A DNA stretch of 23,093 nt, from contig JADKHM010000017.1 of NCBI GenBank assembly GCA_016721735.1, forward strand, positions 1-23,093, written 5' to 3'. This DNA is from Flavobacterium sp. (GTDB lineage: Bacteria; Bacteroidota; Bacteroidia; Flavobacteriales; Flavobacteriaceae). A program made the translations under genes and the position numbers. Shown here one piece after another: positions 8,806-15,083 of this stretch; positions within the stretch are counted from its first letter, which is position 1, and each line of letters begins with the position of its first letter. A model generated the notes under the pieces. It ran no database searches and had not been told where the DNA came from. It worked only from the letters and a program-made list of their open reading frames with translations.

Positions 8806-8834
8806 TAAAAAAAGTCCGCTATTTCTAACGGACT
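8806..8834 (-). terminator. Rho-independent terminator of the hpf transcript
   Basis: On the minus strand a 6-bp stem AGTCCG/CGGACT with a 10-nt loop is followed by seven T. It lies 56 nt after the hpf stop and just before tRNA-Thr(TGT). The predicted promoter of the tRNA operon lies immediately upstream, so its transcription start would fall in the left arm of this hairpin. Confidence 0.8.
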
Positions 8835-8835
8835 G

Positions 8836-8866
8836 CAAATGTATATCATTTTGTTTTTTAATCAAA
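8836..8866 (-). promoter_or_regulatory. Promoter of the tRNA-tuf-secE-nusG-rpl-rpoB operon
   Basis: On the minus strand TTTG (8863-8866) is followed after 19 nt by TACATTTG (8836-8843). This matches the Bacteroidota housekeeping consensus TTTG - about 19 nt - TAnnTTTG. Expected initiation is about 5-7 nt downstream, near 8830, some 33 nt before tRNA-Thr. It lies between the hpf stop and the hpf terminator. Confidence 0.7.
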
Positions 8867-8889
8867 ACATTTTTATGAAAAAATTTTGA

Positions 8890-9192
8890 TTAAATATGCG
8901 TTCTAATTTTTTCTTTTCTTTTTACCAATAATCGCTCTAAAGATTCTGCACTCAACTCAACTGCTTCCTCAAAAGTTTTGCATTGTTTTTTTACCATTAA
9001 ATCGTCTCCAGGCACATGAACTTTTACCTCGACAATCTTATTTTCTTTATCACTGGTCTTCTCAACTTTCAAAAAAACATCAAAAGAAACGATTTTATCA
9101 TAGTACTTTTCCAACTTTTCCATCCGCTCTTGGATAAAATCAACAAGCTTTCTATCAATCGCAAAATTAACTGCATGAACATTTACCTTCAT
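8890..9192 (-). CDS. hpf: HPF/RaiA-family ribosome-associated protein (short form)
   Basis: This is a short hibernation-promoting or ribosome-associated factor that binds the 30S decoding region in slow growth. The 100-residue product starts MKVNVHAVNFAIDRKLVDFI and has the beta-alpha-beta-beta-beta-alpha pattern of the S30AE domain, including the acidic/basic strand KIVEVKVHVPGDDLMVKK. It ends soon after the second helix (SAESLERLLVKRKEKIRTHI), so it lacks the extra C-terminal dimerisation domain of long HPF. Whether it acts as HPF or YfiA/RaiA cannot be decided here. It follows xerC by 32 nt and is probably co-transcribed with it. Confidence 0.9.
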   Translation of the reverse strand: MKVNVHAVNFAIDRKLVDFIQERMEKLEKYYDKIVSFDVFLKVEKTSDKENKIVEVKVHVPGDDLMVKKQCKTFEEAVELSAESLERLLVKRKEKIRTHI

Positions 9193-9224
9193 AATACATT
9201 TTTTAAATATTAAACATAATCGAA

Positions 9225-10121
9225 TTATTTCTGATTCCTCGGATGCGCCTTTTCATACACTTTTTTTAGCTCCGCCAAACTGCTGTGCGTATAGACTTGA
9301 GTCGAAGCCAAACTGGAATGTCCTAATAATTCTTTAACTGAATTAATGTCTGCCCCATTGTTAAGTAAGTGAGTTGCAAAGGTATGCCTTAATATATGCG
9401 GACTTTTTTTTACCTTCTCGGAGACATGACTAAAGTAGTGATTAATTATTCTATATACAAAAGAATCATTCAATTTAATACCTTTTGCAGTTAAGAAAAA
9501 GAACTCCTTGTCTTTAATTTGCTCAATATTAGCTCTTTCAGAAAGATACAATCGAATCTGATTTTCCAAAATTGGTAACAGCGGAATGATTCGTTCTTTA
9601 TTTCTTTTTCCAACAACCTTAATGGCTCCACTTGAAATATTAACATTGCTCAATAAAAGATTAATCAACTCCGACCTACGAATTCCAGTCGTATAAAACA
9701 AATCTATGATCAACTTGTCACGAATGCCTTCAAACCCATCTTTATACTGAATCTGATTCAAAACCAAATCAACTTCCTTCTCCGAAAAAGGAATTTGAAT
9801 TTTCTTTGGCGATTTTAAGGCTTTGTGTTTGAGCAATGGACTAATATCAATTTGCTTGGTCTTCAACAAAAATTTATAATAGGATTTTAAAGAAGCAATC
9901 TTTCTATTGACTGACGAATTCGAAATACCAGCATCCACCAACGTTACAATCCAACTTCTTACTTGAGCGTAATTAACAGCTACCAAATCTTCTTGCTCAA
10001 ACTCGTTCTTAATATAAGTCTCAAAAAAAAGCAAATCCTTGCCGTAACCATTCACCGTATGTAGCGAATAATGCTTCTCCAACAACAAATAATCTCGGAA
10101 CGCCTGCTTGCTATTGTCCAT
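9225..10121 (-). CDS. xerC: Tyrosine recombinase, XerC-like
   Basis: This is a site-specific recombinase of the XerC/XerD type, which resolves chromosome dimers at dif at the septum. The 298-residue product has the N-terminal SAM-like core-binding domain (about residues 1-90) and the catalytic domain. The expected residues are all visible: R148 (TGIRRSEL), K172 (VVGKRNKE), H242 and R245 (HILRHTF), H268 (LLGHSS) and nucleophile Y277 (TQVYTH). Length and residues fit a chromosomal Xer protein rather than a phage integrase. The start ATG abuts the T-run of the rpsU terminator. No att site or mobile element borders it. XerC versus XerD is assigned by general similarity only. Confidence 0.88.
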   Translation of the reverse strand: MDNSKQAFRDYLLLEKHYSLHTVNGYGKDLLFFETYIKNEFEQEDLVAVNYAQVRSWIVTLVDAGISNSSVNRKIASLKSYYKFLLKTKQIDISPLLKHKALKSPKKIQIPFSEKEVDLVLNQIQYKDGFEGIRDKLIIDLFYTTGIRRSELINLLLSNVNISSGAIKVVGKRNKERIIPLLPILENQIRLYLSERANIEQIKDKEFFFLTAKGIKLNDSFVYRIINHYFSHVSEKVKKSPHILRHTFATHLLNNGADINSVKELLGHSSLASTQVYTHSSLAELKKVYEKAHPRNQK

Positions 10122-10172
10122 AAAAAAACCGTTAGTATCAAAGATATTAAACTTTAATGACTAACGGTTTCT
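10122..10172 (-). terminator. Terminator of rpsU, directly upstream of xerC
   Basis: On the minus strand AACCGTTAGT pairs with ACTAACGGTT around a loop of about 23 nt and is followed by a run of seven T that ends at the xerC ATG. It lies 20 nt after the rpsU stop. The loop contains TATCTTTG (10139-10146), which fits the Bacteroidota -7 consensus TAnnTTTG. No clear -33 TTG is present. Confidence 0.82.
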
Positions 10173-10191
10173 ATTTTGAAAAAGTTAACTT

Positions 10192-10386
10192 CTAACTTTC
10201 TAAGCTGTCTTTCATGTTCTGAATGTAAGCCGCTTTCTGGATTTTCATTCTATTTGTAACAGAAGGTTTGATGAAAGCTTGACGTGCACGCAACTGACGA
10301 ACAGTTCCAGTTTTATCAAATTTTCTCTTATAGCGCTTTAATGCTCTATCGATATTTTCTCCGTCTTTAATTGGTATAATTAACAT
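10192..10386 (-). CDS. rpsU: Ribosomal protein bS21
   Basis: bS21 is a small protein of the 30S platform next to the 3' end of 16S rRNA. The 64-residue product starts MLIIPIKDGENIDRALKRYK and has the basic helix region RKFDKTGTVRQLRARQAFIK, typical of the flavobacterial form. An upstream in-frame extension to 10650 is not coding: it has no family similarity and overlaps the promoter and a repeat. A strong SD and a promoter with a very short leader sit upstream. In Bacteroidota bS21 helps hide the anti-SD of 16S rRNA, so the SD fits autoregulation by free bS21. Confidence 0.95.
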   Translation of the reverse strand: MLIIPIKDGENIDRALKRYKRKFDKTGTVRQLRARQAFIKPSVTNRMKIQKAAYIQNMKDSLES

Positions 10387-10394
10387 AATATAGA

Positions 10395-10402
10395 CACCTC
10401 CT
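10395..10402 (-). promoter_or_regulatory. Strong Shine-Dalgarno of rpsU
   Basis: The minus strand reads AGGAGGTG, eight bases fully complementary to the 16S 3' end (CACCTCCT). Ten nt separate the GGAGG core from the ATG. Other starts in the window (tuf, rplL, rplJ, secE, hpf) have only A/T-rich leaders. Reports on Flavobacterium johnsoniae describe such an SD on rpsU as a sensor of bS21-free ribosomes. That link is established knowledge, not visible here. Confidence 0.88.
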
Positions 10403-10415
10403 CTCGTTAAGGGCG

Positions 10416-10445
10416 CAAAGATAAGATAAAAGAAACAAGATGCAA
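10416..10445 (-). promoter_or_regulatory. Promoter of rpsU
   Basis: The minus strand shows TTG (10443-10445), then 19 nt, then TATCTTTG (10416-10423), matching the Bacteroidota TTG/TAnnTTTG pattern. Predicted initiation near 10409 gives a leader of only about 23 nt, which consists mostly of the SD region. Confidence 0.65.
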
Positions 10446-10528
10446 GAACAAAGACAAAAAAGAATGATTTAATTTTTTTGTCTTGCAGCGAAGTGGTCTG
10501 AAATCTTACAACGAAGCGTTCTTTATCT

Positions 10529-10677
10529 GGGGCGTGCCGGCGGATCCACATCCCACTCCAAAGGAACTTCACGACCGCCGTCAGGCTATACGCTCCCAAT
10601 CTTTTGTGCCACACTAGTACAGCGAACTGACGAAGTAAACAACGGCACAAAAGGATTTCCGCTGCTATCCTTCACGC
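10529..10677 (-). repeat. Structured dispersed intergenic repeat, copy 1
   Basis: Read on the minus strand, this starts GCGTGAAGGATAGCAGCGG and continues through ATCCTTTTGTGCC, a loop of 33 nt, GGCACAAAAGAT, then GGAGCGTATAGCC and ends in ACGCCCC. The arms CTTTTGTGCC (10601-10610) and GGCACAAAAG (10644-10653) form a perfect 10-bp stem. The same blocks recur in opposite orientation at 16615-16701. It lies between rpsU and the acyl-CoA dehydrogenase and carries no ORF with recognisable product. With the rpsU promoter and the next terminator it fills the 376-nt gap 10387-10762. Confidence 0.8.
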
Positions 10678-10681
10678 AAAC

Positions 10682-10758
10682 AGATAAAAGAAAAAAGAGC
10701 CAAGAAACAAGATATTCCTATCTCACTTCTTGACTCTTACATCTTATTTCTTTTATCT
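10682..10758 (-). terminator. Long imperfect hairpin after the acyl-CoA dehydrogenase
   Basis: Three nested arms pair: AGATAAAAGAAA with its complement at the ends, AAGAGNCAAGAA with one mismatch inside, and GATA/TATC at the centre. On the minus strand the inner stem is followed by six T (10691-10696). It begins 5 nt after the dehydrogenase stop and probably terminates that transcript. Confidence 0.72.
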
Positions 10759-10762
10759 AGAA

Positions 10763-11932
10763 CTATTTCACTGCCGGCTGATAATTTTGTTTATCAATAA
10801 TCATCTTAGACAAAATCTCTCTAAGTATTTCCGACGTTCCACCGCCAATAGGTCCCAAACGACTGTCTCTCAATAATCGCGCAAGTGGATACTCCTCCAT
10901 ATATCCGTAACCACCCAGCATTTGTAAACAACTATAAATAGTCTCGTCCGCCACTTTGGTAGATTTTAACTTCGCCATCGTAGCTTCTTTGACTACGTAT
11001 TCTCCTTGGTTTAGTCGTGCTACAGCAGCATAATTAAATATTTTGCAATGTTCCACTTCTGTAGCATGATCAACCATAGTATGTCTTAATGCTTGGAACT
11101 TGTTGATGGTCTTTCCAAAAGCCTCACGCTGACTCATATAATCAATGGTATATTCAATCGCATATTCCGCACGGGCGTGGGCATTCACAGCCATAATGAG
11201 TCGCTCTAAAGCGAAATGCTGCATGATATATGGAAATCCTTTCCCTTCTTCACCCATTAAGTTCTCTAGTGGAATCTCAACATTATCAAATGAGATTTCA
11301 GCGGTATCAGAAGCTCTCCAACCCAACTTATCCAGTTTTGTTGCTGCAATTCCTTTTAGATTGGTATCCATCAGAAATATGCTGATTCCTTTATTTCCTA
11401 ATTCCGGACTTGTCTTAGCGGCAACAACATAATAATCTGCATAGACACCATTTGTTATAAATGTTTTCGACCCATTGATCACATATTTATCTTCTTTTTT
11501 CACAGCAGTTGTTCTCATCCCTGCTACATCACTTCCTCCGAAAGGCTCCGTAATACATAACCCACCTATCTTATCACCTGCAATACTTGGCGCCAAATAC
11601 TCTTGCTTTATTCTCTCATCGCCTTCTGCATTTAAATGTGTCATGGCCAAATAAGCATGTGCCCACATCGCAGCAGCAAAACCAGAAGATCTAATTTTTT
11701 GAAGTTCTTCTAAAAAAACTACAGTATAAAACAAATCCAAATTCAATCCACCATAAGCTTCAGGATACGCTATTCCGAAAAAGCCCATTTCTCCAAATTT
11801 TTTCCAGATAAAGCGCTCAATCGTACCTGTTTTTTCCCATTTTTCAATGTGTGGCACCACCTCTATCCGCAAAAAATCTTGCAAACTTTTCCTAAATAAT
11901 TCGTGTTCTTCCGTAAAGTAAATTGAATTCAT
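10763..11932 (-). CDS. Acyl-CoA dehydrogenase (isovaleryl-CoA/long-chain type active site)
   Basis: This FAD enzyme introduces a trans-2 double bond into acyl-CoA and passes electrons to ETF. The 389-residue product has the usual length. Signature 1 appears as CITEPFGGSD (residues 126-135) and signature 2 as QMLGGYGYMEEYPLARLLRD (337-356). The usual catalytic glutamate before GT near the C-terminus is replaced by glycine (PIGGGTSE, G364). A glutamate stands in ALER at E243, matching the position used by isovaleryl-CoA and long-chain enzymes. Substrate is not certain. A possible promoter lies in the 3' end of the upstream helix-hairpin-helix gene, which ends 15 nt before. Confidence 0.93.
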   Translation of the reverse strand: MNSIYFTEEHELFRKSLQDFLRIEVVPHIEKWEKTGTIERFIWKKFGEMGFFGIAYPEAYGGLNLDLFYTVVFLEELQKIRSSGFAAAMWAHAYLAMTHLNAEGDERIKQEYLAPSIAGDKIGGLCITEPFGGSDVAGMRTTAVKKEDKYVINGSKTFITNGVYADYYVVAAKTSPELGNKGISIFLMDTNLKGIAATKLDKLGWRASDTAEISFDNVEIPLENLMGEEGKGFPYIMQHFALERLIMAVNAHARAEYAIEYTIDYMSQREAFGKTINKFQALRHTMVDHATEVEHCKIFNYAAVARLNQGEYVVKEATMAKLKSTKVADETIYSCLQMLGGYGYMEEYPLARLLRDSRLGPIGGGTSEILREILSKMIIDKQNYQPAVK

Positions 11933-11947
11933 AAAACTAAGCTTTTT

Positions 11948-12823
11948 TTAGAATTCCAAATATAAGGCAATAATTTTTATCCTATCAACAGGAAAACCCG
12001 AAATCTTTGTTAAATCCTCAAAACTTTTGAAGTCACCATTCATGCTTCGATATGTAATAATATTTTTGGCTAGTGGATACTTAAAATAAGGCAATTGCAT
12101 TAAATCCTTAATTGTCGCAGTATTGATATTAATTAGTTTAAAAGTCGGCACCGTACTTACAACAAACCCTTCGTTCAAACGCTCTATAACCTCTGGCGAT
12201 AAGCCCCATACATCTTTTAGCTGCTCCATGGAAACAAAACCACCGAATTTTTTTCTTTCCTTTAATATTCTTTCGGATAATCCATCTCCAATACCATAAA
12301 TTTTCTTGAGATCTTCAGCAGTTGCCTCGTTGATGTCTATTGGTACTTTTAGAGCTCCTTTCTTACTAATGAAAAATTTCGACCTAGCGGGTCGCCTTTT
12401 CGAAATCCAATCTGGGAATTTAAAGTATGGCGCTATATGACGTAATAACGAATCAGAAACTTTTGTTACTGCTTGAAACTCTTGGGTTGAATTGACATAT
12501 TGATTGGTTTTGCGAAAAGCAAGCAATCGATCTATTTCTGCGACAGACATCCCTAATTGATAGCCTTTAAAATCACTAATAAAGTTGGGATTAAAAGGTC
12601 TCAATACAAACTGCCTTTTCTTCAGATTGATCGCAGAACTATCAGTAGAAACCGATGTCGACAACCATTGATTTTTCTGATTAGAATTGCTGCGCTTTCT
12701 GGGACTAAAATCTATCCAAAAATAAAGTAGTTGAAAAACCACTACCAACGACAGGAACACGAAAATACCAGAACGTTGTGATTTAGAAAATTGAAAATAA
12801 GAGAAGTGAAAAGAAGATTTCAT
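11948..12823 (-). CDS. Membrane-anchored helix-hairpin-helix protein (ComEA-like repeats)
   Basis: The 291-residue product has one N-terminal transmembrane segment (about residues 18-36, RSGIFVFLSLVVVFQLLYFW), a Ser/Asn-rich linker, and three helix-hairpin-helix units at about 78-107, 163-222 and 231-290. Motifs such as DINEATAEDLKKIYGIGDGL and ININTATIKDLMQLPYFKYP are typical of ComEA-type DNA-binding repeats. ComEA binds incoming DNA during natural transformation, but proteins of this layout are common in Flavobacteriia and their function is not established. It likely sits in the inner membrane with the repeats outside the cytoplasm. Confidence 0.85.
   Translation of the reverse strand: MKSSFHFSYFQFSKSQRSGIFVFLSLVVVFQLLYFWIDFSPRKRSNSNQKNQWLSTSVSTDSSAINLKKRQFVLRPFNPNFISDFKGYQLGMSVAEIDRLLAFRKTNQYVNSTQEFQAVTKVSDSLLRHIAPYFKFPDWISKRRPARSKFFISKKGALKVPIDINEATAEDLKKIYGIGDGLSERILKERKKFGGFVSMEQLKDVWGLSPEVIERLNEGFVVSTVPTFKLININTATIKDLMQLPYFKYPLAKNIITYRSMNGDFKSFEDLTKISGFPVDRIKIIALYLEF
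11957..11988 (-). promoter_or_regulatory. Possible promoter of the acyl-CoA dehydrogenase
   Basis: The minus strand shows TTG (11986-11988), 21 nt, then TATATTTG (11957-11964), a match to TAnnTTTG. It lies inside the last codons of the upstream gene. Predicted initiation is near 11950, about 18 nt before the start codon. Confidence 0.4.
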
Positions 12824-12851
12824 TTGTTTGGCGTTTAAATTAGTTAATGGC

Positions 12852-12879
12852 GTTGTAAGTTGTAAGTTGTAAGTTATAA
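12852..12879. repeat. 7-nt tandem repeat at the PspC gene end
   Basis: Four head-to-tail copies of GTTGTAA, the last degenerate (GTTATAA), run over the stop codon of the PspC-type gene (12874-12876) into the gap before the helix-hairpin-helix gene. It looks like a simple-sequence expansion, and copy number could vary between strains. Confidence 0.7.
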
Positions 12880-13101
12880 ATCGAAAACTGAACTTCTCTT
12901 GGCGCGAATGAGATCCTTAAGTTTAATCCAAAATGCTAAGGTCAGATAAACGCCGAACCAAAGTCCAGCGGTCACAAAAGAAATATAAATAAAAAATAAC
13001 CGTACGCTATTCGCACGCATCCCCAAGCGATCCGCCAATCGTGACGAAACATGGAAACCGTGTTTTTCGAAAAAGTACTTCAATTGAATGATGACTGACA
13101 T
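12874..13101 (-). CDS. PspC domain family protein
   Basis: This 75-residue protein has the PspC fold pattern: a short N-terminal helix (QLKYFFEKHGFHVSSRLADRLGM), then hydrophobic segments (about residues 31-60, LFFIYISFVTAGLWFGVYLTLAF) and a basic tail (KLKDLIRAKRSSVFDL). PspC in E. coli is a membrane sensor of envelope stress, but stand-alone flavobacterial homologues have no proven role. The start MSVIIQLKYFF at 13101 is preferred over an ATG four codons upstream because the family begins there. It lies between DUF2851 and the helix-hairpin-helix gene and may share their transcript. Confidence 0.85.
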   Translation of the reverse strand: MSVIIQLKYFFEKHGFHVSSRLADRLGMRANSVRLFFIYISFVTAGLWFGVYLTLAFWIKLKDLIRAKRSSVFDL

Positions 13102-13122
13102 GGTAGATTGCATTTTGAGTTA

Positions 13123-13157
13123 CAAAATTATACTATTATTTGTTTTCTTTTAGCAAA
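13123..13157 (-). promoter_or_regulatory. Possible promoter of the PspC-type gene
   Basis: The minus strand shows TTTG (13154-13157), 23 nt, then TAATTTTG (13123-13130). The -7 match is good and the spacing is at the long limit. The -33 box lies inside the 3' end of the DUF2851 gene. Confidence 0.35.
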
Positions 13158-14410
13158 TCGATTCCGATTGCGCATTCCAAACATCTGCCTTTGTTGCAGT
13201 ACTCGTTTTTTAGTTGCAATAATGATTGACTTTCAAAGGCGTTTTCGGCATCAATTCCAATAGTTCGAAACTTTTCGACGGTACTATTTTGTTCTGACTT
13301 GATACTTTCTAACAATGTAATGATACCGTCGATATTTTCTTTTCCGCGGTTTTTCGCATAAGCAAACTGAACTGGAATGATAGTATTGATAATTAGAAGA
13401 TCGATAAAGGATTGCGTTGTTGATTTTGCTTTTGCCTTGCTGGTATGGTCAAATAGGTAATGACTTTGCCAGTATGGTGATGCAGGCACTTGAAAAATTC
13501 GATATAATTGTTTTACTGCATTTGCCTCAATAATTTGAGAGAATAGATTAAGATGCGTTCCATATAGATTGGCCAATTGCGACAATCGAATCGTAGGAAA
13601 ATTATCAGGGCGCAATCGAAAAAATTGCACTGGAGCAATCAAAGGTATTTCTAATTGATACTTGGTGACCAAGTAGTGAAACCTAGTTTGTAAATTATTG
13701 AAATATACATCTTCTTTTTCGTCCCTTAGCAAGCCTGCCATTCCTAGTAGTAATGCCTCAATGCTTTCTATGGCGTTACTTTCTTTTCTCAAAATTGAAA
13801 ACGGAATCGCAGACGCTATTTGGTAAAAAACAGGCCCATTTGTGTTTAGTCCAAAGTTTTTCGCCAATAAACAAAACAATGTCGCTTCCCAATCATTTTG
13901 TGTTTGATGCAAGACGACTTGAATCAACTCAGCTTTGCGCTCTAACCTTTCAAAAAACAAACGCTCTTTCCAGTTACGAACAACAAAACCAGACACTTGA
14001 GTTATTTGATTTTCGCAATAAATCCATGTTTTGGGTAGTATAAGCGACTCGTATTTTGAAATTGTTTCTTGACCAACAATATTCTTGAGTTCTAGTGTTG
14101 GAATTGCCGTATTGTCTTTTCTGTAAACATCGACATTGTGGTGCCAAACCACATGAAGAATCACATTGTCGTAGGAATCATCCTTTTCGTGATGATGCAA
14201 ATACCAATCTGAAGCGTTGAGATGAATTTCGACGTTGCCCGCCCATTTTTGTCCACCGATATTCAATTGGGCATTAAAAAAATCTGGACCTGCCAATTGC
14301 AAATAATCCCCAGAATAAATAATCGTGATAGATTGATGGTTGGTAGTTTGTAAGTTCGAAGTTGGGAACTTCTTAAATTTCCATAGGTAATGGAGAAAGT
14401 CTTCTTTCAT
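13136..14410 (-). CDS. DUF2851 family protein
   Basis: The 424-residue product belongs by sequence pattern to DUF2851, a Bacteroidota family of unknown function. Visible hallmarks are MKEDFLHYLWKFKKF at the start, the GPDFFNAQL segment (41-49), histidine-rich motifs EIH (61-63), DWYLHHH (68-74) and VVWHHN (87-92), and a cysteine cluster near the C-terminus (C405, C410, C413 in CNKGRCLECAIG). The His and Cys residues suggest metal binding, which is inference. No signal peptide is seen, so it is likely cytoplasmic. It lies 104 nt after the exonuclease gene and 34 nt before the PspC start. Confidence 0.88.
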   Translation of the reverse strand: MKEDFLHYLWKFKKFPTSNLQTTNHQSITIIYSGDYLQLAGPDFFNAQLNIGGQKWAGNVEIHLNASDWYLHHHEKDDSYDNVILHVVWHHNVDVYRKDNTAIPTLELKNIVGQETISKYESLILPKTWIYCENQITQVSGFVVRNWKERLFFERLERKAELIQVVLHQTQNDWEATLFCLLAKNFGLNTNGPVFYQIASAIPFSILRKESNAIESIEALLLGMAGLLRDEKEDVYFNNLQTRFHYLVTKYQLEIPLIAPVQFFRLRPDNFPTIRLSQLANLYGTHLNLFSQIIEANAVKQLYRIFQVPASPYWQSHYLFDHTSKAKAKSTTQSFIDLLIINTIIPVQFAYAKNRGKENIDGIITLLESIKSEQNSTVEKFRTIGIDAENAFESQSLLQLKNEYCNKGRCLECAIGIDLLKENK

Positions 14411-14463
14411 GATATTAATTTTGAATGGCGTGTAATTGAAAATCTAAGATAAGAAAAAAGTGC

Positions 14464-14487
14464 TCGCAATGTCGCAAAGACGCAAGG
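14464..14487. repeat. Short degenerate tandem repeat
   Basis: Three 8-nt units TCGCAATG, TCGCAAAG, ACGCAAGG lie head to tail in the gap between the exonuclease and DUF2851 genes. Similar CGCAAAG strings recur in intergenic DNA of Bacteroidota. No function is known to me. Confidence 0.55.
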
Positions 14488-14514
14488 TTTTTTTCGAATT
14501 AATTTTAAGAAAGA

Positions 14515-15003
14515 CTATTTCAACAGGTAGAGTTGTGCGCAAGCTCTGGCATCAGACAAGGCTTCGTGGTGATTCAAGGCAATATTGTTTCGCTCCGCAC
14601 AGTATTTCAAATTCGCAGGCTTATAACCTTTTGCACGATAGATTTTGCAGGTACATTCCCAGCGATCTGCAATATCCAATTCATCGTAATACAGACCATA
14701 ATACTTCATTGTCTTTGCCAAAACGTTGCGATCAAATTGTTCGTTGTGCGCTACGATTGTTCTGCCTTGTAGTCTTTTTTGAATTTCAGGAAACAAATCA
14801 TCAAAGGTCTTTCCGTTAATTGTTTCTATTGGTTTGATGCCATGCACCATAATATTTTGGTACCAGTACTCATTATTTGGTGGCTGAATCAATGTGTAGT
14901 ATTCTTCGGTAATGATTCCGTCTTCGACCGTTACGATGCCTACGGCGCAAGCACTATGATGGTAGCCTGTTGCGGTTTCGAAATCAATTGCGACAAAGTT
15001 CAT
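14515..15003 (-). CDS. 3'-5' exonuclease, DnaQ-like DEDDh family
   Basis: The 162-residue product is a stand-alone exonuclease domain of the DNA polymerase III epsilon type. All acidic and histidine residues of the DEDDh set are visible: D7 and E9 (AIDFETA), D91 (HNEQFDRNVL), H146 and D151 (HHEALSDARA). These bind two metal ions and hydrolyse single-stranded DNA or RNA ends. There is no extra domain, such as a GIY-YIG or BRCT module, that would define a specific role. Proofreading or nucleic-acid turnover are both possible. It begins 80 nt after the stop of the CBS-type gene, with a strong hairpin between them. Confidence 0.9.
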   Translation of the reverse strand: MNFVAIDFETATGYHHSACAVGIVTVEDGIITEEYYTLIQPPNNEYWYQNIMVHGIKPIETINGKTFDDLFPEIQKRLQGRTIVAHNEQFDRNVLAKTMKYYGLYYDELDIADRWECTCKIYRAKGYKPANLKYCAERNNIALNHHEALSDARACAQLYLLK

Positions 15004-15019
15004 ACTCGATTATTTATAA

Positions 15020-15080
15020 AACACGAATTCCACGAATTACCACTAAAAAATAATTCGTGGAATTCGTGGAATTCGTGTTT
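15020..15080 (-). repeat. Hairpin-forming ACGAATTCC repeat, likely terminator of the CBS-type gene
   Basis: The right arm (15051-15080) holds three tandem AATTCGTGG-like units and the left arm (15020-15039) holds the complement of two. They fold into a stem of about 19 bp around an 11-nt loop. It begins 3 nt past the stop of the cystathionine beta-synthase gene. On the minus strand TTTTATAAA follows, a weak U-run. It could terminate that transcript or protect its 3' end. The extra unit in one arm means the stem can slide between two registers. Confidence 0.7.
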
Positions 15081-15083
15081 AGA

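Noticed and set aside
9225..10121. The tyrosine recombinase as the integrase of a mobile element
   Set aside because: It is flanked by rpsU and hpf with tight spacing, no att-like direct repeats and no cargo. Residues and length fit a chromosomal Xer protein.
10387..10650. In-frame N-terminal extension of rpsU
   Set aside because: bS21 is about 64 residues. The extension covers the promoter, the SD and part of a dispersed repeat, and has no family similarity.
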